Positions 1-7,790 of a DNA stretch of 34,357 nt are shown piece by piece. Position numbers and translations under genes: made by a program. Origin of the DNA: Planctomycetota bacterium (GTDB lineage Bacteria; Planctomycetota; Planctomycetia; Pirellulales; Pirellulaceae). The stretch lies in NCBI GenBank assembly GCA_023430365.1, contig JAEZAS010000071.1, positions 1-34,357 on the forward strand, written 5' to 3'. The notes below the pieces were generated by a model that was given only the letters and a program-made list of their open reading frames with translations, did not search any database and was not told the origin of the DNA. Each line of letters begins with the position of its first letter. Position 1 is the stretch's first letter.

Positions 1-2690
1 TCCCACAGCTCTTCCTCGACCTCTTCCTCCATCTCGGGTTCCGGATCTGGCTCGGGCAGGATGCGATTGCTGCGGCGCTTCGGCGGCTCGGGAATCTCGG
101 GAGCCGCCTTCTTCGGAGCGGGCAGCGCGGGAGGCGACTTCTTCGCGCTCGGCTTGGAACCTCCACCACCGGACTTTGCCGGCGGAGGCGCTTCTTCGGC
201 GGCCCCATCGCCGCCCGCCTGCATCGCTTCCCACTGGGCGATTGAGATCATCACCTCGCGGGCCTGCGAGCCGTTGTACTGGCCGACAATGCCGTCCTCG
301 GCCATGTAGTCGATCAGGCGAGCGCCACGGCCGTAGCCGATGCCCAAGGCGCGCTGCAGGAGCGACACGCTGCCGCGTCCCTCGCGAACCACGACGTCGA
401 CCGCCGCTTCGTACAGGTCGTCGCGCTTCTTCAAGGCGCCCGGTTTGGGAGCTTCTTCTCCTTCCGCATCGGCCACCTTGATGTTGACCAGCTCGTTGAC
501 GAAGTTTTGTTCGCCCTGGCTGACGAAGTCGACGACCTCGTTGATTTCTTCGTCGCTCAGGTAAGTTCCCTGGCCGCGGAGGAGCGTGCTGGTGCCTGGC
601 CAGAGGAAGAGCATGTCGCCGTTGCCCAGCAGCTTGTCGGCTCCCATTTCGTCGAGCACGACGCGGCTGTCCGTGCGGCTGGCGACTTGGAAGGCGATAC
701 GGGCAGGCAAGTTCGACTTGATGAGACCCGTGATGACGTCGACCGTCGGCTTTTGCGTGGCGAGGATCAGGTGGATGCCGACCGCTCGGCTCTTTTGAGC
801 CAGGCGGATGATGTGCTGTTCCACTTCCTTGCCAGCCGTCATCATGAGGTCGGCCATTTCGTCGGCGACGATCACGATGAACGGAAGCTGCTGCGGAATG
901 GCGGAGCGCTCGGCGTCGTCCTCCGGTTGGAGACGCTCCATCAGCTCTTCTTCGCCGAGCTGGTTGTAGCTGCAGATATGACGCACACCCGCGCGAGCGA
1001 GCAGCGCGTAGCGTTCTTCCATCTTCTCGACCGCCCAAGCCAGAATCGCTTCGGCCTTGCGCATGTCGGTCACTACTGGATGCATCAGGTGCGGCAGCCG
1101 GCCGTAGCCGGAGAGTTCGACCATCTTGGGGTCGATCATCAGCATGCGCACTTCGTCCGGCCGGCGAGTCATCAGGATCGATGAGATGATCGCGTTGAGA
1201 CACACGCTCTTACCGGTACCGGTACGACCGGCGATCAGCAGGTGAGGCAGCGCCGACAAGTCGGCCACGAGCGGGTTACCCGAGACGTCCTTGCCCAGGA
1301 AGAGCGGAATCCGCATCTTCTTGATCTTGGCCGCCGATTCCTCGATCACCTCGCGCAGCCGCACGACCTGCCGCGTCTCGTTCGGCACTTCGATACCGAC
1401 CGTGTTCTTGCCCGGGATCGGCGCCACGATACGAACCGACGGCACGCGCAGGGCAATCGCCAGATCGTCGGCCAGGCCGGTGATCTTCGACAAACGCAAA
1501 CCGGCTTCGAGCTCGACCTCGTACTGCGCGATCACAGGGCCGGTCTCGATTTCGACCACTTTTACGGTGAAACCGAAGTCGGCGAACGTTTTCTCGAGGA
1601 TCTTGGCCTTGCGACGGACTTCGCTCGCCTGGGCGTCGTAGTCGGCTTCCTCGCTCGGCAGCAGCAGCTCGACTGATGGCAACTCGTACTCTTCCGGGTT
1701 GCCCATCGGCTGGGCGTCGCTGATGTTGAGCTCCGGCGTGCTGTTCGCCGCTTCTTTCTTCTTGTCGTTGGGGTTGCGAATGCGCAGGCCGGTTTCCGCG
1801 GCGGCTGGCTTCTTCGGCGCAGCCCCAGCCGAGGGGACGAGGGCCTTGAGCAGGGCGGGCACTTTGCCTGCCACGGCGGGGGTCTCGACTCCGTCCTCTT
1901 CCGAGTCGATGTCCTCTTCGTCCGCTTCGTCGTCGAGCGTGATCTTGGTCTTGTGCTTGACGGCAACGCCTTCGTCTTCTTCATCCCCCAGATCGATTCC
2001 GTCTTCCAGATCGGTCTTCTTCCGGAGCGACGGCAAGGAGAAGCTGGGGAGCTGGATGCGCACTCCAGTCAGGCTGGCGGCGACCAGCTTGACCGAGAAG
2101 ACGCCGATGCGGACCAGGGCGTAGTCGGTGCACAGCAGCAGGCCGCCGAGCGTGACGCTCGTGGCGAGGATCATGCCGCCGACCGTGGCAAAGTGGGTCT
2201 CAAGCAGTGCCTTGCCTAGCGCGCCGAGGTAGCCGCCGGAGCCAATGATCGGCCCCGGGGAATATTCCGGCATCGAGAGCGCCACCAAGGTGGCGCCGCC
2301 AAAGAGCGACACGAGCCAACCGAACGTGCGCAGCAGCGGCACATCGATTTCGTGACGGCGCAGCAGCTTGTAGTCGAGCACGGCGAGCGAGAACAGGGCG
2401 TAGTACGCTCCAATGCCGAGCCAGCTGAACAGAGCGTCCGAGGCAAGAGCGCCCCAGCGACCGCAGGCGTTGTGATAGGTCTCGTTGGCCGGCCAGACGA
2501 GCGGGTCGTGCTGGTGGACGAGCGAAAGCGGAAAGACGAGCTCACCGATCGGATCGGCGGGATCGTAGGTGGCTAGCGCAGCACCTAAGAATACGGCGAG
2601 CGCGAACAGCGCGAGCGCGAGTAGATCCAGACGTAGTTTGCGGTTCTCGAACATCGACGCGCTTTGAATGCGATCGCGGGCCGCGGTCAT
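1..2690 (-). CDS. ftsK: FtsK/SpoIIIE-type DNA translocase, 3' end outside window
   Basis: Membrane-anchored, ATP-driven DNA pump that clears and sorts the chromosome terminus at the division septum. About 896 residues are visible. In order: four hydrophobic segments in the first ~190 residues; a strongly acidic linker at ~220-275 (runs of DEEDE); the alpha/beta motor with Walker A GRTGTGKS near residue 486 and a Walker B-type stretch FIVIVADEMADLM; and the DNA-reading winged-helix gamma domain at ~754-820 (DLYEAAVDVV, SVSLLQRALGIGYGRGARLID). A Pro/Ala/Lys-rich then Glu-rich tail of at least 70 residues follows, and no stop is reached before base 1. The ATG at 2690 lacks a strong ribosome site; a second Met twelve codons later just precedes TM1. 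Family assignment is very secure; the exact start is less so. Confidence 0.96.
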   Translation of the reverse strand, partial: MTAARDRIQSASMFENRKLRLDLLALALFALAVFLGAALATYDPADPIGELVFPLSLVHQHDPLVWPANETYHNACGRWGALASDALFSWLGIGAYYALFSLAVLDYKLLRRHEIDVPLLRTFGWLVSLFGGATLVALSMPEYSPGPIIGSGGYLGALGKALLETHFATVGGMILATSVTLGGLLLCTDYALVRIGVFSVKLVAASLTGVRIQLPSFSLPSLRKKTDLEDGIDLGDEEDEGVAVKHKTKITLDDEADEEDIDSEEDGVETPAVAGKVPALLKALVPSAGAAPKKPAAAETGLRIRNPNDKKKEAANSTPELNISDAQPMGNPEEYELPSVELLLPSEEADYDAQASEVRRKAKILEKTFADFGFTVKVVEIETGPVIAQYEVELEAGLRLSKITGLADDLAIALRVPSVRIVAPIPGKNTVGIEVPNETRQVVRLREVIEESAAKIKKMRIPLFLGKDVSGNPLVADLSALPHLLIAGRTGTGKSVCLNAIISSILMTRRPDEVRMLMIDPKMVELSGYGRLPHLMHPVVTDMRKAEAILAWAVEKMEERYALLARAGVRHICSYNQLGEEELMERLQPEDDAERSAIPQQLPFIVIVADEMADLMMTAGKEVEQHIIRLAQKSRAVGIHLILATQKPTVDVITGLIKSNLPARIAFQVASRTDSRVVLDEMGADKLLGNGDMLFLWPGTSTLLRGQGTYLSDEEINEVVDFVSQGEQNFVNELVNIKVADAEGEEAPKPGALKKRDDLYEAAVDVVVREGRGSVSLLQRALGIGYGRGARLIDYMAEDGIVGQYNGSQAREVMISIAQWEAMQAGGDGAAEEAPPPAKSGGGGSKPSAKKSPPALPAPKKAAPEIPEPPKRRSNRILPEPDPEPEMEEEVEEELW

Positions 2691-3123
2691 CGCGGCAGCA
2701 AAGGACCATGGGCGCGTCCGTGCCCAAGACAATCGTTCTGTTGTCTTGGTTCGGCAGGCTGGCGGCGCGACGTCCAGCTTGAGGAAATCGCGGGTCAGCC
2801 TTTACGCGAGGGGCACACGTGTCACGACCGTTTGCGGCGGGAGTGGTCGAGGCGGGCCGCCGGCGCAGGGGCCAGCGGTGACGGAGTGCAACCCTGCGGA
2901 AGTGTAGCCCGCAGTTTGGCGGCAGCTGGGCGAAGGCGGGCGGATTGCGGCCGAATCGGGGCGATTTTCGGGAGCCTGCTTCCGGATGTTCCGAGATTAG
3001 CGACCGTAGGCCCGGCGGAGGCGGATTGGGGCTTCGTAGCTGGTTGGCCACCGACTGAAGCCGGTGGCAAACGGGTGAGCCCGCTGAAGCGGGCTGATTG
3101 CGGAAAGTGCCGATTCCTAGTGC
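2691..3123. other. 433-bp gap between truB and ftsK
   Basis: No credible gene is present. The frames open here on both strands have Arg/Pro/Ala-rich composition typical of chance frames in GC-rich DNA, and one of them (minus strand, to 2542) runs into ftsK. The stretch must hold the ftsK promoter, but no convincing -35/-10 pair was found. Its truB-proximal end carries the two hairpins listed separately. Confidence 0.6.
3048..3095. repeat. Tandem TGAA-loop hairpins (REP-like element)
   Basis: Two stem-loops lie 10 bases apart. The first, 3048-3067, pairs CCACCGAC with GCCGGTGG around a TGAA loop, with one A-C mismatch. The second, 3078-3095, pairs AGCCCGC with GCGGGCT around the same TGAA loop. 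They start 29 bases beyond the truB stop. No T-run follows on the minus strand, so a simple intrinsic terminator is unlikely; a repetitive extragenic palindrome or transcript-end stabiliser fits better. Confidence 0.6.
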
Positions 3124-3993
3124 CTATCCGGCTGGGAAGACCCTTGTCGGTTGCAGGCGACCATCTTCGGCTGGGCGCAACAAGGCGACCAATTCGCCGG
3201 CTTCGTTGAACGCGACGATCTCGGTAGCCTCCAGGCCGCTTGGATTGGGGATTCGTCGACCGTTGACGAGTTCTGCCAACTCGTTCGGTCCTACGACGAC
3301 GGTGGGCAAGCCCGCTACGGCTTCGGCCGCGGGGCGCAGGTGGGCTGCGATGGTTTCCCGCGTTAGCGCGGCGTCGGCGAGGGACGTTTCGACCGTGAAG
3401 GGGCCGATCTCGCGCCGCTCCAGGGCGCTCATTACCGTTTCGGTGCCCAAGGCTCGGGCGATGTCCCGGCCGAGCGAGCGGACGTAGGTGCCGCTGCCGC
3501 AGCGGATGTCCAAGACCAGTTCGGGATAGGTGTAGCGGACGAGTTCGATGGAATGAACCTCGATCGTCCGTGCTTGGAGCGTCACTTCCTGGCCGCTACG
3601 GGCCAGACTGTAGGCGCGCTTGCCGTCAATCTTCAGCGCCGAGTAGGCTGGCGGCAATTGCTCGATGCTGCCCGTGAATCGTGGCAGTACGGCGCGAATT
3701 GCGTCCTCGCCGGGCTGCGGCGGATCGTCGAGTTCCTCGAAGTGGCCTTCGATGTCTTCGGTGTCGCTCCGCCTGCCGAGCAGAAACGTGCCCAGGTAGC
3801 GTTTGGGCATCCGCTGGACGTACTCGATCAGCCGCGTCGCCGGGCCGATGCAAACGATCAGCACGCCGGTCGCCAGCGGGTCGAGTGTGCCGGCATGGCC
3901 GACCTTGTGTGGCTTCACGAGCCGCTGCACACGATTTACGACATCGCGCGACGTGATGCCGGCCGGCTTGTTGACGTTGAGGAGGCCGAACAT
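3124..3993 (-). CDS. truB: tRNA pseudouridine(55) synthase TruB
   Basis: Converts U55 of the tRNA T-loop to pseudouridine. The 289-residue product opens with FGLLNVNKPAGITSRDVV and carries the catalytic motif GHAGTLDPLATG with Asp38 as nucleophile. It also shows the family's LLGRRSDTEDIEG, LPPAYSALKIDGKRAY and CGSGTYVRSLGRDIA segments. The C-terminal ~60 residues, ending PTRVFPAG, look like the small RNA-contacting domain of TruB. Length is normal for the family. It starts nine bases after the stop of the upstream MmgE/PrpD gene and is probably co-transcribed with it. That partner is unusual: in many bacteria truB sits with rbfA, infB and rpsO, none of which is visible here. Confidence 0.97.
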   Translation of the reverse strand: MFGLLNVNKPAGITSRDVVNRVQRLVKPHKVGHAGTLDPLATGVLIVCIGPATRLIEYVQRMPKRYLGTFLLGRRSDTEDIEGHFEELDDPPQPGEDAIRAVLPRFTGSIEQLPPAYSALKIDGKRAYSLARSGQEVTLQARTIEVHSIELVRYTYPELVLDIRCGSGTYVRSLGRDIARALGTETVMSALERREIGPFTVETSLADAALTRETIAAHLRPAAEAVAGLPTVVVGPNELAELVNGRRIPNPSGLEATEIVAFNEAGELVALLRPAEDGRLQPTRVFPAG

Positions 3994-4002
3994 GACTACG
4001 CT

Positions 4003-5523
4003 CTACGCGGAACCAACGGTGAGCGAGAAATCGTAGAGGTCGCGAATTTCCTGGCTCGATTTGGCCGCCAGGCCGGTGAACCGCCGGTAGAGCTCTTCGA
4101 CGTCGGCCACTCCCTTGCTCGTGAGCACGCGGAACTTGTGCGCGAGCAGGTCGTTCAGCCTGCCGCTCGTGTTGCGGGCGTGCCCTTCGGGATACATGAC
4201 CAGGCCGCTCGACAGCAGACCGAGGTCGCGGTGCTGGATGTCGAGCGTCGTCGGAATGCCGTCGGGGTATTTCGCGTCGTAATCGGGCCCGCCGTGGACG
4301 AACTCGATACGCTGCATCAGTTGCCGCGTAAGCGGATGCATGATCGCCGCGTCGTTGTAGTCGTCGGGGGTCAGCATCAGTTCTTTCCAGCCGGCGCCGC
4401 CTTGTTCGATCGCTTTGCGCAGCAGCGTGGAGATGATGTAGACCATCGAATGGTCGGCGCTTTGCCGCGTGCGCGGGTCGCGCTTGTGGGGATCGCCGAT
4501 GATGCCGAGGGCTGGCTGATAGATGGCGATGCGGATTGCTGCGATCGCTTCCGGGGCTTTCAGGACCTGCGGGTTTTGTTCGAGCAGTTGAATCAGCCCG
4601 GCGATAGCGCCGGCTGACTGGTGTTCGTACAGGCCGAGCTTGAAATGCATGCCCATGATCGCGAAGTCGTCGCCGCCGGTGGCGAGTTCCAGGTCGAACG
4701 GGCTGGCGTCCTTCTGCGGTGGTGGTTCGAACAGGCAAAACACCGCCTGGGGATTGCGAAAGATGTCGGCGGGACCGACAAAACCACGCATCGCGCGGCG
4801 CATCGACTGCACGGCGACTTCGGAGCTGATCGCGGCGGACGCCCCCTTGCTGTCGGAGAGCTGATGGCCGTGGCGAATCGCGCGGAACGGAACGTAGTGG
4901 GCCACGACCATGCCGATGGCCGATTCGATCTGCTCAGCCGTGGCGCCGAGGACCGCTCCGTAGACCGCCGCCGATGCGATAGCGCCGTGCAGCACGTGAT
5001 CGATCTTGTGGTCCTTCAGGCCATAGACCTCGGCGAGCCGGCCGCGAATTTCGTCGAGGCAGAGCATTGCGAGCAAAGTGCGCCTGCCGTCGAGTCCCGC
5101 GAGTTGGGCTGCGGCGATGGCGACCGGATAGAAGTCGTTGTGGCCGAACTCACCGCGCTGATAGCCGGTGCGGGGGTTGTAGCCAAAATTGGTGCCGTTG
5201 GAATCGAGCTCGCGAACCGCCGAACTGTTGGCGACGACCGCCTTTTCGGGGCTGACTGGGATCTTGGAACCGAAAACCGGAACGCCGCGCGAGGCGTCGA
5301 CCTGATACTCGAGCGCTTCCTGGCGAAGGACGATCGGAGCGTTCATACCCTCAGCCAGAGCGGAAATGGCGCAGGCGATCGAGTCGAGGTGGAACTGCTC
5401 GACCTTTGCCAGGACCGCGTCGCTCGGCTGGGCGAGTTTTCCGTTGACAAAGTCGATGGCGTAGCGGGCGATGCCGAGGGCCTGGTTTTCGGTTCGCGGG
5501 AGGGTGAGGTAGGTGTTCGACAC
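4003..5523 (-). CDS. MmgE/PrpD family protein (2-methylcitrate dehydratase-like)
   Basis: A 506-residue soluble protein of the MmgE/PrpD fold, whose known members dehydrate 2-methylcitrate or act on related tricarboxylates. Recognisable segments are the N-terminal helical part (ALGIARYAIDFVNGKL, EQFHLDSIACAISAL), AVRELDSNGTNFGY, GEFGHNDFYPVAIAAAQ, and the ADHSMVYIISTLLRKA region typical of PrpD-type enzymes. No prpB or prpC lies nearby, so the substrate is unknown and no gene symbol is given. The start is GTG at 5523; the first in-frame ATG is about 60 codons in and would cut into the conserved domain. No clear purine-rich ribosome site precedes it. truB follows after nine bases. Family is secure, substrate is not. 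Confidence 0.88.
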   Translation of the reverse strand: MSNTYLTLPRTENQALGIARYAIDFVNGKLAQPSDAVLAKVEQFHLDSIACAISALAEGMNAPIVLRQEALEYQVDASRGVPVFGSKIPVSPEKAVVANSSAVRELDSNGTNFGYNPRTGYQRGEFGHNDFYPVAIAAAQLAGLDGRRTLLAMLCLDEIRGRLAEVYGLKDHKIDHVLHGAIASAAVYGAVLGATAEQIESAIGMVVAHYVPFRAIRHGHQLSDSKGASAAISSEVAVQSMRRAMRGFVGPADIFRNPQAVFCLFEPPPQKDASPFDLELATGGDDFAIMGMHFKLGLYEHQSAGAIAGLIQLLEQNPQVLKAPEAIAAIRIAIYQPALGIIGDPHKRDPRTRQSADHSMVYIISTLLRKAIEQGGAGWKELMLTPDDYNDAAIMHPLTRQLMQRIEFVHGGPDYDAKYPDGIPTTLDIQHRDLGLLSSGLVMYPEGHARNTSGRLNDLLAHKFRVLTSKGVADVEELYRRFTGLAAKSSQEIRDLYDFSLTVGSA

Positions 5524-5628
5524 GGGAGGGGTTCCGAGACGGTTGTTACTGCCCAGGCGAAGGGGCGAAGGGGCGTATCGCAGAGCCCTGGGACTGGCGC
5601 GCGGTTCAAGGTAGCAGCGCGACTCGCT

Positions 5629-5637
5629 TGTTATAAT
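5629..5637 (+). promoter_or_regulatory. Extended -10 promoter candidate toward hemB
   Basis: The sequence TGTTATAAT contains a perfect TATAAT at 5632-5637 preceded by TG at the extended -10 position. No good -35 lies 16-19 bases upstream, which extended -10 promoters can tolerate. Transcription would begin near 5644 and give about 300 bases of leader before hemB. Confidence 0.45.
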
Positions 5638-5698
5638 GGGCGGTTGACGGCTGGGGGGCGGTTAGCGTTCCTGAGGCCGGAAGGATTGGAGTGACTGT

Positions 5699-5814
5699 TT
5701 ACGGCGTCATCCGTTGTCCTAAGTTTCACAACCCATACGAGGCGGATACCTCTGCGTGGGGGTTGTAGAACTGTTGTACTCAAATGGTCGGTTTTGGGGC
5801 TGCGGACGACGTAA
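5699..5814 (+). other. Possible structured leader or small RNA
   Basis: TTACGGCGTC (5699-5708) pairs with GACGACGTAA (5805-5814) with one mismatch, enclosing a hairpin between CAACCC (5729-5734) and GGGTTG (5760-5765) with further AGG/CCT pairing inside. It lies just downstream of the extended -10 candidate. No known riboswitch, 6S, SRP, RNase P or tmRNA signature was recognised, and chance pairing cannot be excluded. Confidence 0.25.
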
Positions 5815-5942
5815 GTATCCAAGGGCACTGTGGTTGACGATACGGGTGGCCTCGAAACGTAGCTGTTGTGCGCTCTAGTAAAAACGTGTTGTGGCTCGCC
5901 GGGGCTTATTTTCACTTACAAACCAGACTGACGACGTAACTC

Positions 5943-6953
5943 ATGGCATCATCGCACCCGGAATCTGGCTTTCCTTCGACACGTATGCGGCGGCTGCGCT
6001 ATCACCCCGCCGTTCGGCAGCTGGCGAGGGAAACGCACCTTTCGCCTGGAAATTTGGTGCTGCCGCTGTTTGCCCGGACCGGGAAGAACATCCGCCAGCC
6101 GATCGGCTCGATGCCGGGGAATTTTCAGTTGTCGGTCGACGGCATCGCCCAGGAAGCGAAAGAGGCGGCCCGGCTGGGGCTGGGCGGGATCATCCTGTTT
6201 GGGATTCCAGCTGAGAAGGATTCGCATGGCGCCGACTCGTACAGCGACAATGGGATTATCCAGCAGGCGATCAAGGCGGCGAAGGACGCGGCTCCCGACC
6301 TGCTTGTGATCACCGACGTCTGCTTTTGCGAGTACACCGATCACGGACACTGCGGTGTGGTCGACAACCACACCGGCCGGATGGACGTGAACAATGACGA
6401 AACCCTCACGTTGCTCGGCAAGCAAGCGCTCAGCCACGCGCAGGCTGGGGCCGATATGGTCGCGCCGAGCGGCATGATGGACGGAATGGTCCGCGCGATC
6501 CGGCGGGCACTCGATACGAACGGCTTTGAACACCTGCCGCTGATGAGCTACGCGGCCAAGTACTCGAGCGCGTTCTATGGTCCGTTCCGCGAGGCCGCCG
6601 AGAGCACGCCGCAGTTCGGCGACCGGCGGGCGTACCAGATGGACCCCGCATCCGACCCGGGGCAGGCACTACGTGAGGTCGAACTCGACCTGGCCGAAGG
6701 GGCTGACTTCATCATGGTGAAGCCCGCCCTGCCCTACCTCGACATCCTGCGCATGATTCGCGATCGATTCCCAGGCGTGCCCCTGGCGGCGTACAACGTC
6801 TCGGGCGAGTTCAGCATGGTGAAGGCGGCTGCCGAGCGTGGCTGGATCGAAGAGAAGGCGGTCGTGATGGAATCGTTGATCGCGATGCGCCGCGCCGGAG
6901 CGGGGACGATTTTGACGTACTGGGCGAAGGACGTGGTGAAGTGGCTGGGGTGA
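5943..6953 (+). CDS. hemB: Delta-aminolevulinic acid dehydratase (porphobilinogen synthase)
   Basis: Condenses two 5-aminolevulinate molecules to porphobilinogen, the second shared step of tetrapyrrole synthesis. The 336-residue protein carries the zinc-type cysteines Cys127, Cys129 and Cys137 in VCFCEYTDHGHCG. The Schiff-base lysines are Lys206 (SYAAKYSSAFYGPFREA) and Lys260 (IMVKPALPYLD). The cysteine triad places it in the zinc-dependent rather than the magnesium-only class. The ATG at 5943 lacks a strong ribosome site; Met15 (MRRLRYHPAVRQLARET) begins nearer the usual family N-terminus and is an alternative. An ATPase gene and hemL follow on the same strand, forming a heme-precursor cluster. 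Confidence 0.97.
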   Translation: MASSHPESGFPSTRMRRLRYHPAVRQLARETHLSPGNLVLPLFARTGKNIRQPIGSMPGNFQLSVDGIAQEAKEAARLGLGGIILFGIPAEKDSHGADSYSDNGIIQQAIKAAKDAAPDLLVITDVCFCEYTDHGHCGVVDNHTGRMDVNNDETLTLLGKQALSHAQAGADMVAPSGMMDGMVRAIRRALDTNGFEHLPLMSYAAKYSSAFYGPFREAAESTPQFGDRRAYQMDPASDPGQALREVELDLAEGADFIMVKPALPYLDILRMIRDRFPGVPLAAYNVSGEFSMVKAAAERGWIEEKAVVMESLIAMRRAGAGTILTYWAKDVVKWLG

Positions 6954-7037
6954 GCAAGAACAGGTAAAGGGAAACGCCCCTGTGTTCTATCGATCGTTCA
7001 TTTGATGGACGGCGATGAATCGGTTGGAGATTGAATC

Positions 7038-7790
7038 GTGCGGCGGGCTGGCGATCCGGGATTTATCAAACGCGTATCCCTGCATCGGGACAGAGTGCCG
7101 TCGTTTGCGGAGTATCCTTATTCGATTCCGGCGATTCACTCGCTGCACTCGCTCGAACTCCACCCCGCGGTGACGTTCTTCGTGGGCGAAAACGGCAGCG
7201 GCAAGTCGACGCTGCTCGAAGCCGTGGCGATTGCCGAAGGGATGAATCCCGAGGGAGGGTCGCCCAATTTCAACTTTGAAACGGCGCCGACGCATAGCGA
7301 ACTGTATCGAAATCTGCAGTTGGCCCGAGGGGCCGTTCGACTCGCGCGCAGCGACCGGTTTTTTCTGCGAGCGGAGAGTTTCTACAACTTCGCGACCGAG
7401 GTGAATCGCGTTGGGGCGACTTCCTATGGCCCGCTGTCGTTGCATGCTCAGTCACACGGTGAATCGTTTCTGCAGATTGTCACGCAGCGGTTTTCGGGCA
7501 ACGGACTGTACTTGCTCGACGAGCCGGAAGCGGCGCTTTCGCCGCAGGCCCAGCTGACTTTCCTGGCGGCTCTGCATGAACTGGTGCAGCGCGGATCGCA
7601 GTTCATCATCGCGACCCATTCGCCGATTATCATGGCCTATCCGAATGCGCGGCTCTACCTGTTTTCGAAGTCGGGCATTCATGAGACAACCTACGAAGAG
7701 ACCGAACACTACAAAGTGACCCGGGCCTTTCTGACGCGGCGCGAGCAGATGCTGGCCGATTTGTTGGCCAATGAGGAAACGAGCGAATGA
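7038..7790 (+). CDS. ABC/AAA-type ATPase (COG3910-like)
   Basis: A 250-residue soluble single-domain ATPase with no transmembrane partner nearby. Visible motifs are Walker A GENGSGKST (50-58), a signature-like SHGESF (139-144), Walker B LYLLDEPEAALS (157-168) and the switch histidine in ATHSP (192-196). The N-terminus (FIKRVSLHRDRVPSFAEYPYSIPAI) resembles COG3910-type predicted ATPases, related to the SMC/RecF group, whose substrate is not established. The start is GTG at 7038: GGAG lies eight bases upstream and an in-frame stop sits at 7032-7034. Its stop overlaps the hemL start (ATGATG), implying translational coupling. Why such an ATPase is coupled to heme synthesis is unknown. Confidence 0.88.
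   Translation: MRRAGDPGFIKRVSLHRDRVPSFAEYPYSIPAIHSLHSLELHPAVTFFVGENGSGKSTLLEAVAIAEGMNPEGGSPNFNFETAPTHSELYRNLQLARGAVRLARSDRFFLRAESFYNFATEVNRVGATSYGPLSLHAQSHGESFLQIVTQRFSGNGLYLLDEPEAALSPQAQLTFLAALHELVQRGSQFIIATHSPIIMAYPNARLYLFSKSGIHETTYEETEHYKVTRAFLTRREQMLADLLANEETSE

Larger units (their letters stand above)
5524..5942. other. 419-bp divergent intergenic region (MmgE/PrpD and hemB)
   Basis: No convincing protein gene is present. A 94-codon minus frame (5631-5915) lacks a ribosome site and has no recognisable content. The region holds a short tandem GCGAAGGG repeat near 5558-5573, an inverted CCCAGG/CCTGGG pair at 5552-5557 and 5587-5592, the promoter candidate at 5629-5637, and the paired segments at 5699-5814. 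Base composition becomes less GC-rich from about 5690 to 5940, unlike the flanking genes. This fits a regulatory leader or small RNA rather than decayed coding DNA. Confidence 0.5.

Noticed and set aside
2542..3209. 169-codon minus and 181-codon plus frames around the ftsK upstream region
   Set aside because: Arg/Pro-rich, no ribosome site, one overlapping ftsK; treated as chance open frames.
5671..5692. CCGGAAGG, resembling the SRP RNA tetraloop region
   Set aside because: The conserved flanking bases of SRP RNA (GGTC before and AGCAGCC after) are missing.
3553..5694. Two long plus-strand frames (354 and 357 codons)
   Set aside because: Antisense to truB and the MmgE/PrpD gene; composition is typical of GC-rich shadow frames.
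5631..5915. 94-codon minus frame in the hemB upstream gap
   Set aside because: No ribosome site, no recognisable composition or domain, and it overlaps the promoter and structured segment.
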